From Mesotoga sp. (GTDB taxonomy: Bacteria > Thermotogota > Thermotogae > Petrotogales > Kosmotogaceae), in the NCBI GenBank assembly GCA_011620045.1, contig WOZY01000008.1, positions 1 through 7,909 on the forward strand: 7,909 nucleotides of DNA, read 5' to 3'. A program made the translations under genes and the position numbers. The notes under the pieces are model-generated. The model worked only from the letters and a program-made list of their open reading frames with translations. It had not been told where the DNA came from and did not search any database. Of the stretch, positions 1 through 5,315 are shown piece by piece (positions within the stretch are counted from its first letter, which is position 1; every line of letters begins with the position of its first letter).

Positions 1-122
1 CCTCTTGCTCCCTGAAGAAGGGCAATGCTTCCCACTGGCACATCAAGCGAAATACTGTCGAGCATCTTTTTTCCTTCGACTATTAGAGAGAAGGCCTCTA
101 GAGAAAGAGCAGCCTCAATCAC
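1..122 (-). CDS. ABC-type ATPase, N-terminal fragment (cut by window edge)
   Basis: Forty complete codons are visible from a GTG start at 122-120; the rest lies beyond position 1. The start is chosen because GAGGAG (130-135) stands 7 nt upstream. The peptide fits the first strands of an ABC nucleotide-binding domain: a short N-terminal strand, then EGKKMLDSISLDVPVGSIALL (residues 16-36), resembling the usual 'VLDGISFEVPKGEIVGLLG' pattern, then QGAR, which could be the opening of a Walker A loop (GxxGxGKS/T) that would finish off-window. If so, it would power a transporter or an ABC-related machine; the transported substrate cannot be told from this fragment. The start overlaps the stop of the upstream small ORF by 8 nt, which suggests translational coupling. 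The family call rests on about 25 residues and is an inference. Confidence 0.55.
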   Translation of the reverse strand, partial: MIEAALSLEAFSLIVEGKKMLDSISLDVPVGSIALLQGAR

Positions 123-276
123 GAGACTGCTCCTCTTTTCCGTTCTTATCGTTTAAACGACTAAAAATCTCTCTGTTGGCCAGTAAATCGCCATTCTTAG
201 CTTTTTTCAATAACTCAATTTGAGAAAGAATTCTGGGACTAGTTTCAACAGGTCTTGCTCTCTTTTTTTCGGGCAA
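115..276 (-). CDS. Possible small protein of unknown function (53 aa)
   Basis: An open frame starts at TTG (276-274) and ends in TGA at 115-117. No ATG or GTG is available in frame between the upstream stops (TAA, TAG near 307) and the end, so TTG is the only usual initiator near the beginning; AAGGGA lies about 9 nt upstream. The predicted product is charged and hydrophilic, with a basic N-terminus (EKKRAR) and a helix-prone middle (ILSQIELLKKAKNGDLLANREIF), without a signal peptide or membrane segment. I do not recognise a family. Its stop overlaps the GTG of the downstream ABC-like gene by 8 nt and a TATAAT lies about 30 nt upstream of its start, both of which favour real translation. It could instead be an untranslated leader of the ABC-like gene. 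Confidence 0.4.
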   Translation of the reverse strand: MPEKKRARPVETSPRILSQIELLKKAKNGDLLANREIFSRLNDKNGKEEQSRD

Positions 277-305
277 GTTTTCACGTCCCTTCGCGTGTAT
301 TTTCT

Positions 306-311
306 ATTATA
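306..311 (-). promoter_or_regulatory. Candidate -10 box for the small ORF / ABC-like gene
   Basis: A perfect TATAAT is present on the minus strand between rpoD and the small ORF. No good -35 is seen at 16-18 nt (best hexamers share about 3 of 6 bases with TTGACA). No terminator is seen after rpoD, so this site would add to, rather than replace, read-through from dnaG-rpoD. The surrounding DNA (about 300-372) is AT-rich, so a chance match is possible. Confidence 0.4.
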
Positions 312-372
312 TGCACAGACTCTTTGCTCGAAAATGATACATAAATTAAGAGCTTGTAATTAAATCGCTAAA

Positions 373-1638
373 TTAGTCGCGCTTAGACGTGTTTAGCATT
401 CCAAGCAATGCCTTAAGCTGTTTGCTCCTCGAAGGGTGCCTCAGTTTTCTGAGAGCCTTCACTTCGATCTGTCGGATTCTCTCTCTCGTCACGTTGAAGA
501 ACTGTCCCACTTCTTCAAGAGTCTTTGTCTTTCCATCTAGCAGTCCATATCTCATCTTCAGCACCATCGCTTCTCTAGGGGAAAGAGTGTCGAGAATCTG
601 ATCTATCTGTTCTCTCAACAGCATCTTCATTGCAGCTTCCTCCGGCTGCTCCATAGAATCGTCATGAATGAAATCGCCCATTGTCGATTCTTCATCGCCA
701 CTGATTGGCGACTCAAGTGAAACTGTCTCCTTAGATGCAGCCAAAATCTCTTCGATCTTCTCCGGTGTCTTGCCGGTTAACTTGCCCAGTTCTTCGATCG
801 TCGGATACTCTCCGAAATCCTGTAAGTGTTCCCTGATAACTTTGTTCAGTTTGTTTATCGTCTCAACCATGTGGACCGGAACTCTTATCGTTCTTGCCTG
901 GTCTGCAATAGCCCTTGTGATAGCCTGCCTGATCCACCAGGTTGCATACGTGCTAAACTTGTAGCCCTTCTTCCAGTCAAATTTCTCAACGGCCTTGATC
1001 AGCCCTATGTTTCCCTCCTGAATAAGGTCAAGGAATGTTAGACCGCGTCCAATGTACCTCTTAGCAATGGAAACGACAAGTCTCAGGTTAGCAGTGATAA
1101 GCTCTTCCTTTGCTTTCGGTTCGCCTTTCTGAGCACGACGCGCAAGCTCCCTTTCTCTACTTGGAGTAAGGAGAGAGATCTTGCCGATCTCCTTCAGATA
1201 CATCTTTATCGGGTCTTTGAGAGAGATATTGTCATACATTTCAGGTGTTGTCTCAAGTATCGAAACGAGTTCTTCGCCGTCGTCGCTCTCTATGTCATCG
1301 TCTCCGTCTACAGGTTCTTTTTCAACGACATTTATTTTATTCTTCTCGAATTCCTCATAGATTGATTCAACAAGAGTTGAGTCAAAGCCTTCGTAGTCTG
1401 GCGGGAAAGCGCTATCAATATCTTCATACGTAATAAAGCCCTTCTTCTTTCCCAGCCTGAGAAGTTTCTTGATTCGCTTATCTATCTCTTCCTTACTAAT
1501 CAGAACATTGTTTTCGCCGTTATCGTCGGAATCAGTTTCTTCAACAACTATTTTTTCAGCAAGTGATTTGATGTTCTCTTCAATAACATTAGCTTTCGTC
1601 TTCGTTTTCCTTTTCTGTTTTTCCAAATTAATCGCCAC
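373..1638 (-). CDS. rpoD: RNA polymerase primary sigma factor RpoD/SigA
   Basis: This is the housekeeping sigma-70 factor that directs core RNA polymerase to -10/-35 promoters. The 421-aa product has a basic N-terminus (residues 7-15), an acidic stretch (33-43), region 1.1-like sequence (about 48-99), a second acidic linker (106-123), region 1.2 (about 139-172), and region 2 (about 180-253) with the [12 protein letters not shown] core, the [18 protein letters not shown] block and the aromatic melting segment YATWWIRQ (W234, W235). Region 3 follows, then region 4 with a C-terminal helix-turn-helix (about 373-398, [18 protein letters not shown]) that reads the -35 box. The GTG start overlaps the dnaG stop by 11 nt, so translation is probably coupled. 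The Shine-Dalgarno GAAGG abuts this GTG, which is poor spacing; TTG at 1626-1624 (residue 5) has GGGTGG 8 nt upstream and is a credible alternative start. Identity is certain; only the first four residues are not. Confidence 0.97.
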   Translation of the reverse strand: MAINLEKQKRKTKTKANVIEENIKSLAEKIVVEETDSDDNGENNVLISKEEIDKRIKKLLRLGKKKGFITYEDIDSAFPPDYEGFDSTLVESIYEEFEKNKINVVEKEPVDGDDDIESDDGEELVSILETTPEMYDNISLKDPIKMYLKEIGKISLLTPSRERELARRAQKGEPKAKEELITANLRLVVSIAKRYIGRGLTFLDLIQEGNIGLIKAVEKFDWKKGYKFSTYATWWIRQAITRAIADQARTIRVPVHMVETINKLNKVIREHLQDFGEYPTIEELGKLTGKTPEKIEEILAASKETVSLESPISGDEESTMGDFIHDDSMEQPEEAAMKMLLREQIDQILDTLSPREAMVLKMRYGLLDGKTKTLEEVGQFFNVTRERIRQIEVKALRKLRHPSRSKQLKALLGMLNTSKRD

Positions 1639-3337
1639 CCTTCATCTTTCTATCGAGCAGTCTTCTGAGCTCGATCCTCCTGACCAGCAAAGCTTTTTTC
1701 GCCCCCTCGTCCTTCACATTTGGCAGCTTTCTGTCGATCTCGGCCATTTCTTCTTCCACAAGTCTCTTGTTTGTGTACTCACCGGTTGTCCGGAGTATTT
1801 TCTGAGCTGTCTCGTAATCAATGCAAATGGATGCCAGATCGATCAGTTCTCTGCCAATACTTTCTTCCACAAGATCGAGTAATTCCTCAAGTTCCAGACC
1901 CCTTTTCATTCCCTTGAGAAGTTCCTTCAAATCTCTGCTTTCTTCCATAAGCTCGAGCTGCTTCACAACTGTTTCTCGCAACGCAGGATGCTGAAGATAG
2001 ATCCCGATGTGATCTTTCAGTTTCAATATGACGCCGCTCCTGAGTTCCTTACCGGCATCTCTGAGACCACCACTGCGAAGGGCCGATTCAAGCTCCCGCT
2101 CTGAATAACCTGTCTTTTCCGAAAGCGCGGCCACTGTTGACTGAACAGTCGCAAGATTCCCCGAGTTCCTGAAACTGACTACATACGGCCGCAGATACTC
2201 TATTAGATGTTTTCTTCCCTGAGGGACGGAAAAATCAAGCTTTCTGGAATAGAACTCAACCCTGAAGGCAGCTCCTGGTATAGCGACCGCCAGAACTTCC
2301 TTCAATGCCTTAGCACCTTCCGCAGCGAAGAGATCAGCTGGGTCCTTGTAATCTCGCATCATTACCACGGCGGTTGTGAAGTCCATCTTCTCGGCAATGT
2401 CTACTGATCTGAGTGTTGCTGCCTGGCCCGCCGCATCTGAGTCGAGAAAGAACAACAGATTCCTTGTGTAATTTCCCAGAATCCGGAGATGTTTTTCCGT
2501 CAAGGCCGTTCCGAGCAAACCGACCGCGTTGCTAATACCCGCTTCGAAAAGCGAAATAACGTCGAAATATCCTTCCGCGATTACCGCGTAGTTCAACTGC
2601 TTGATTGCCGCTTTGGCACGTGAAAGATTAAATAAGAGCCTGTTCTTCTGGAAGTATTTCGATTCGGAGGAATTCATATACTTAGGCCCCTGCCCGGCAA
2701 TCATTATTCTTCCACCGAATCCAACTACTCTGCCCGATTCGTTGTCAATGGGAATCATTAATCTGCCCGCAAACCTGTCTTTAAACGAAGTCCCTCTTCT
2801 CAACAACACTCCGAACTGAAGAAGGGACTTTTCATCGACCCTTAGTTTCGACGGTAACGACTGGGAAAAAGTTCTTTCATCCGGTGAATACCCCAGCTGA
2901 AATTCACTTATTGTGTTTGGCGAAATCTTTCTCTTTTCCTCGAGATACTTTAAGATATCATCATTGTTCTCTCTCAGTTCCCTGTTATATATGCCTGCAA
3001 GACGAGACAAGATCGTCGTATATCTGTCGTATTCCGACTCGGCCGTATCGACTTCAATTGGGATACCTGCATAGTCGGCGAGTCGCTTCACAGCTTCGGA
3101 GAATGAGAGATTCTCGATTTTTTGGTAGAAAGTGATAATATCACCTTTTTCACCGCAGCCAAAGCAATGAAAGAAGCCCCTTTGAGGGTGAACATAGAAT
3201 GAAGGATCGTTGTCACTGTGAAATGGGCATAGTCCCCTGTAAGAGCTTCCGGCCTTCTGCAGGTTCACGTAACGACCTATGAATTCGACGATATTTATAG
3301 ACTTTTTTATCTCGTCGAGTTCCTCTTTAGTGAACAC
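1628..3337 (-). CDS. dnaG: DNA primase DnaG
   Basis: The 569-aa protein synthesises RNA primers for lagging-strand replication and works with the replicative helicase. The N-terminal zinc-binding domain has the CHC2 ligands C37, H40, C58 and C61. The catalytic core contains RLMIPI (192-197), VVGFGGR (204-210) and PKYMNSSES (218-226), then the TOPRIM fold with the metal-binding glutamate E255 in AEGYFDV, the DSD pair D299/D301, and KDPADLF (from 331). The remaining 200 or so residues are helical and fit a helicase-interaction domain. Length is normal for the family. The GTG start at 3337-3335 is supported by the position of the zinc domain and by a mediocre Shine-Dalgarno, GGTGGTGA, a few bases upstream. 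Its start lies 15 nt beyond a strong terminator, while rpoD overlaps its end, so dnaG and rpoD form a coupled pair whose mRNA supply is limited by read-through or by an unseen promoter. Confidence 0.97.
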   Translation of the reverse strand: MFTKEELDEIKKSINIVEFIGRYVNLQKAGSSYRGLCPFHSDNDPSFYVHPQRGFFHCFGCGEKGDIITFYQKIENLSFSEAVKRLADYAGIPIEVDTAESEYDRYTTILSRLAGIYNRELRENNDDILKYLEEKRKISPNTISEFQLGYSPDERTFSQSLPSKLRVDEKSLLQFGVLLRRGTSFKDRFAGRLMIPIDNESGRVVGFGGRIMIAGQGPKYMNSSESKYFQKNRLLFNLSRAKAAIKQLNYAVIAEGYFDVISLFEAGISNAVGLLGTALTEKHLRILGNYTRNLLFFLDSDAAGQAATLRSVDIAEKMDFTTAVVMMRDYKDPADLFAAEGAKALKEVLAVAIPGAAFRVEFYSRKLDFSVPQGRKHLIEYLRPYVVSFRNSGNLATVQSTVAALSEKTGYSERELESALRSGGLRDAGKELRSGVILKLKDHIGIYLQHPALRETVVKQLELMEESRDLKELLKGMKRGLELEELLDLVEESIGRELIDLASICIDYETAQKILRTTGEYTNKRLVEEEMAEIDRKLPNVKDEGAKKALLVRRIELRRLLDRKMKGGD

Positions 3338-3352
3338 TGAATCACCACCGGC

Positions 3353-3384
3353 AAAAAAAGGCCCATACGCTCTGAGTACGGGCC
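3353..3384 (-). terminator. Intrinsic terminator between rpsI and dnaG
   Basis: On the minus strand GGCCCGTAC pairs with GTATGGGCC (9 bp including one G.T), enclosing a 7-nt loop, followed at once by seven T residues (3353-3359). It begins 18 nt after the rpsI stop and its T-run ends 15 nt before the dnaG start. It should end the rplU-rpmA-rplM-rpsI transcript, with some read-through into dnaG. Confidence 0.9.
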
Positions 3385-3402
3385 GTATTTTAGAAAAACG
3401 TG

Positions 3403-3807
3403 TTAACGCTTGGAGAACTGAGGTGCTCTTCTTGCCTTCTTGAGACCGTACTTCTTTCTTTCGACTTCTCTCGGGTCTCTGGTCAAGAGACTGTTCTGTC
3501 TAAGAAGCTTCCTAAGATCAGGGTTGAACTTGATAAGCGCTCGGGCGATTCCCAGGCTTATTGCCCCCGCCTGGCCAGCAAGTCCTCCTCCATCGACTCT
3601 TATCAACATGTCGAATCTTCCCATTGTGTTAGTAACGACAGCGGGTTTCAGTGCGCTTCTTACCCATGCGTCGTTTGAAAGATATTCCTTAAGATCAGAA
3701 TATGCTTTTCCGTTTATAAGAAGTTTTCCGGTTCCGGGTCTTAGGTGAACTCTGGCGACAGAGGTCTTCCTTCTACCTGTTCCGTAATAATCCACAAAGT
3801 CAGCCAT
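3403..3807 (-). CDS. rpsI: 30S ribosomal protein S9
   Basis: S9 sits in the head of the small ribosomal subunit and its C-terminal tail reaches the P-site tRNA. The 134-aa product has the family's N-terminal [19 protein letters not shown], the middle [21 protein letters not shown] segment, and the basic C-terminal [17 protein letters not shown] ending in the invariant SKR. Length is typical. The ATG has AGGAGG 7 nt upstream, and that sequence runs into the rplM stop codon; the two genes are 12 nt apart and evidently co-translated. rpsI is the last gene before the operon terminator. Confidence 0.98.
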   Translation of the reverse strand: MADFVDYYGTGRRKTSVARVHLRPGTGKLLINGKAYSDLKEYLSNDAWVRSALKPAVVTNTMGRFDMLIRVDGGGLAGQAGAISLGIARALIKFNPDLRKLLRQNSLLTRDPREVERKKYGLKKARRAPQFSKR

Positions 3808-3819
3808 ACCTCAACCTCC

Positions 3820-4344
3820 TCATTTAACCAGTTCTATCAGTTCGGGTTTCTGTGCAGCGTGTTCATGCTCGGGACCCGCATATACCTTAAGTTTCTTGAG
3901 CATCCTTTCGCCAAGAGCCTTCTTGGGGAGCATTCTCTTCACTGCAAGTCTAACGACTCTGTCCGGGAATTTCTCCATCATCTGTCTTGCTGTTCTTTCC
4001 TTAATGCCGCCCGGATAACCCGAGTATCTGTAGTATTTTTTCTGGTCGAGTTTATTGCCGGTGAGCTTGACTTTGTCTGCATTGACTACTATGACAAAAT
4101 CGCCGGTATCCAGATGGGGAGTGTAATAAGGTTTGTTCTTTCCCATCAGTACCATAGCAATTTGGCCAGCAAGTCTTCCAAGCGGAACGTCCGTCGCGTC
4201 GACTACGTACCATTTCTTCTCTATTTTGTTGCCATTGTGATCAACGAGATAACCGAGAGTTTTCTCGATTTCTCCCTTTCTTTTCGTCTGCACCTTGGAG
4301 TGGGTCACTGCCCATCTGCACACAGGTGTTTTCTGAATCTTCAT
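3820..4344 (-). CDS. rplM: 50S ribosomal protein L13, with N-terminal extension
   Basis: L13 is an early-assembling protein of the large subunit. The conserved body starts at [21 protein letters not shown] (W45) and continues through the [30 protein letters not shown] block, [15 protein letters not shown] and the AVKRMLPKK segment. At 174 aa it is about 30 residues longer than the usual 140-150 aa, and the excess lies entirely before W45. The ATG at 4344 is backed by AAGGAGG 9 nt upstream, so the extension appears genuinely translated; internal GTG codons (V13, V18) would shorten it only partly. The gap to rpmA is 27 nt with no terminator, placing rplM in one operon with rplU-rpmA. Confidence 0.97.
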   Translation of the reverse strand: MKIQKTPVCRWAVTHSKVQTKRKGEIEKTLGYLVDHNGNKIEKKWYVVDATDVPLGRLAGQIAMVLMGKNKPYYTPHLDTGDFVIVVNADKVKLTGNKLDQKKYYRYSGYPGGIKERTARQMMEKFPDRVVRLAVKRMLPKKALGERMLKKLKVYAGPEHEHAAQKPELIELVK

Positions 4345-4371
4345 AGATGCAATCCTCCTTAAAAGAACAGC

Positions 4372-4617
4372 TTACTCGCTGTAGACACTGACGTACTTGC
4401 GGTTGTTCTTCTCTTCGAAGTGAACCTTACCGTCTATGAGAGCGAAGAGGGTGTGGTCTCTACCGAGCCCCACATTGTTTCCGGGATGTATCTTTGTTCC
4501 TCTCTGCCTGACGATTATCGATCCGGCCTTTACGGCTGAAGATTCGCCTCTCTTAACTCCCAGATACTTGGGATTACTATCTCTTCCGTTTGTTCTGCCA
4601 GCGCTTTTTCGGGCCAT
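4372..4617 (-). CDS. rpmA: 50S ribosomal protein L27
   Basis: L27 lies near the peptidyl-transferase centre, with its N-terminal tail reaching towards the P-site tRNA. The 81-aa product shows [53 protein letters not shown] and a C-terminal KYVSVYSE. It begins [14 protein letters not shown], slightly shorter than the common MAHKKxGGSxxNGRDS. An in-frame TGA stands three codons before the ATG, so no cleavable N-terminal extension of the Firmicutes type can be encoded. The start is 1 nt after the rplU stop, and the likely Shine-Dalgarno (GGGGGTGA) lies inside the rplU end, so translation should be coupled. Confidence 0.97.
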   Translation of the reverse strand: MARKSAGRTNGRDSNPKYLGVKRGESSAVKAGSIIVRQRGTKIHPGNNVGLGRDHTLFALIDGKVHFEEKNNRKYVSVYSE

Positions 4618-4618
4618 C

Positions 4619-4942
4619 TCATTTCACCCCCGTCTCAATTTTATCAATAGAGACTTCAGTGAACCACTGTCTGTGACCGTTGACTCTGTCGAAGTTCTTT
4701 CGGGCTCCAAACTTGACGACAAGCACCTTCTTATCTCTACCGTGAGAAACAACCTTACCTACAACTTTCGCGCCGTCCACATAAGGTTTGCCTACTGTTG
4801 CTTCCTGTCCATCGTGGACGAGAATAACTCTGTCAAAAACTATCTCGTCTCCGTTTTCCTTTCCCTTCTGCCTTTCGGTGAAGAGAGTCATACCTTCCTC
4901 GACTCTATACTGTCTTCCCGAGGCTTCAATGATGGCATACAC
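4619..4942 (-). CDS. rplU: 50S ribosomal protein L21
   Basis: L21 binds 23S rRNA in the large subunit. The 107-aa product starts [17 protein letters not shown] after the initiator and contains the conserved late block [22 protein letters not shown] longer frame reaching 5038 exists, but GTG at 4942-4940 is the right start: GAGGAGGT (4951-4958) is 8 nt upstream and the family begins exactly here. It is the first gene of the rplU-rpmA-rplM-rpsI operon. A leader of roughly 90 nt precedes it. Confidence 0.97.
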   Translation of the reverse strand: MYAIIEASGRQYRVEEGMTLFTERQKGKENGDEIVFDRVILVHDGQEATVGKPYVDGAKVVGKVVSHGRDKKVLVVKFGARKNFDRVNGHRQWFTEVSIDKIETGVK

Positions 4943-4950
4943 TAAGAGCC

Positions 4951-4958
4951 ACCTCCTC
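4951..4958 (-). promoter_or_regulatory. Shine-Dalgarno fixing the rplU start
   Basis: GAGGAGGT on the minus strand, 8 nt before GTG 4942-4940. It decides against the longer reading frame that begins near 5038. Confidence 0.85.
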
Positions 4959-4971
4959 ATGCAATAGAAAT

Positions 4972-5017
4972 GTGCTGAAACGAGGTACCTAACGGATTTA
5001 AAACCTGCTTCAAGCAC
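4972..5017 (-). promoter_or_regulatory. Candidate structured leader of the rplU operon
   Basis: On the minus strand GTGCTTGAA (5017-5009) can pair with TTTCAGCAC (4980-4972): five Watson-Crick pairs, one mismatch, then one G.T and two A-T pairs. An inner AGGT/ACCT stem can form in the enclosed 28 nt. It lies between the presumed transcription start and the Shine-Dalgarno, the place where an autoregulatory ribosomal-protein leader would sit. No known leader family is recognised, and the pairing could be chance. Confidence 0.35.
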
Positions 5018-5039
5018 GAAAAAACCGCTCGCGATCAAA

Positions 5040-5045
5040 ATTCTA
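5040..5045 (-). promoter_or_regulatory. Candidate promoter of the rplU-rpmA-rplM-rpsI operon
   Basis: TAGAAT on the minus strand (5 of 6 matches to TATAAT), directly preceded by TGA, making an extended -10. No good -35 lies 17 nt upstream. A weaker alternative is TTGAAT (5112-5117) with CGTAAT (5088-5093) at an 18-nt spacing, each 4 of 6. The predicted start near 5033 leaves a leader of about 90 nt before rplU. Confidence 0.5.
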
Positions 5046-5148
5046 TCACAAGTAATAATGACGGGAGAGTTTCTGGGTAACTTTTTTATTACGAACGAGA
5101 AAGGGTTTTGAATTCAATGAAATCCTCACATTGCTCAAGTTTACCATA

Positions 5149-5176
5149 TTGACAGCACTACAGCCCGTGATATAAT
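5149..5176 (+). promoter_or_regulatory. Promoter of tRNA-Ser
   Basis: A perfect TTGACA (5149-5154) and a perfect TATAAT (5171-5176) are separated by 16 nt, and TGA directly precedes the -10 (extended -10). A start near 5183 would leave a short leader before the tRNA at 5190. This is the strongest promoter in the window and may also feed the maltosyltransferase gene downstream. Confidence 0.88.
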
Positions 5177-5189
5177 CAATTGCGGGGAC

Positions 5190-5278
5190 GGAGGCGTATC
5201 CTAATTGGCTAAGGAGCCGGTCTCGAAAATCGGTGGGGTTGACGCCCCTTGTGGGTTCGAGTCCCACCGCCTCCGCCA
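5190..5278 (+). tRNA. tRNA-Ser(CGA)
   Basis: An acceptor stem GGAGGCG/CGCCTCC, discriminator G and encoded CCA (5276-5278) frame an 89-nt class II tRNA. The anticodon stem CCGGT/ATCGG carries the loop CTCGAAA with anticodon CGA (5224-5226), reading UCG. A long variable arm (GGGG, loop, CCCC) and a T-arm GTGGG/CCCAC with loop TTCGAGT are as expected for serine tRNA. Confidence 0.97.
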
Positions 5279-5279
5279 G

Positions 5280-5303
5280 AGGGCGGTTACGCCCTGTTTT
5301 TTT
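5280..5303 (+). terminator. Intrinsic terminator after tRNA-Ser, in front of the maltosyltransferase gene
   Basis: AGGGCG pairs with CGCCCT around a GTTA loop, followed by G and seven T residues (5297-5303). It starts 2 nt after the tRNA CCA. Its T-run touches the Shine-Dalgarno of the next gene, so it separates tRNA from mRNA but must allow read-through unless another promoter exists. Confidence 0.85.
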
Positions 5304-5310
5304 GGAGGTG
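5304..5310 (+). promoter_or_regulatory. Shine-Dalgarno fixing the maltosyltransferase start
   Basis: GGAGGTG lies 5 nt before GTG 5316-5318. The reading frame stays open back through the tRNA, but this site and the tRNA boundary set the start at 5316. Confidence 0.85.
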
Positions 5311-5315
5311 GTAGC

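Noticed and set aside
5..223. Plus-strand open frame of 72 codons at the window start
   Set aside because: No Shine-Dalgarno, and the minus strand here has a better-supported pair of overlapping genes.
313..353. Possible hairpin CTCTT/AAGAG after rpoD as a terminator
   Set aside because: Only 5 bp with a loop of over 20 nt and no T-run on the minus strand.
1469..1882. Plus-strand open frame of 137 codons
   Set aside because: Antisense to the rpoD N-terminus and dnaG C-terminus, Ser/Phe-rich as expected of a shadow frame.
3745..4362. Plus-strand open frame of 205 codons
   Set aside because: It lies wholly opposite rplM and the rpsI start; the peptide is a low-complexity shadow of a certain ribosomal protein gene.
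4943..5038. A longer L21 beginning at ATG 5038 with 32 extra residues
   Set aside because: The strong Shine-Dalgarno at 4951-4958 and the family's conserved N-terminus place the start at GTG 4942; the extra part is leader RNA.
5046..5267. Minus-strand open frame of 73 codons (MGLEPTRGVNPTDFR...)
   Set aside because: Its N-terminal half is antisense to tRNA-Ser and the rest crosses the promoter region; no Shine-Dalgarno or family resemblance.
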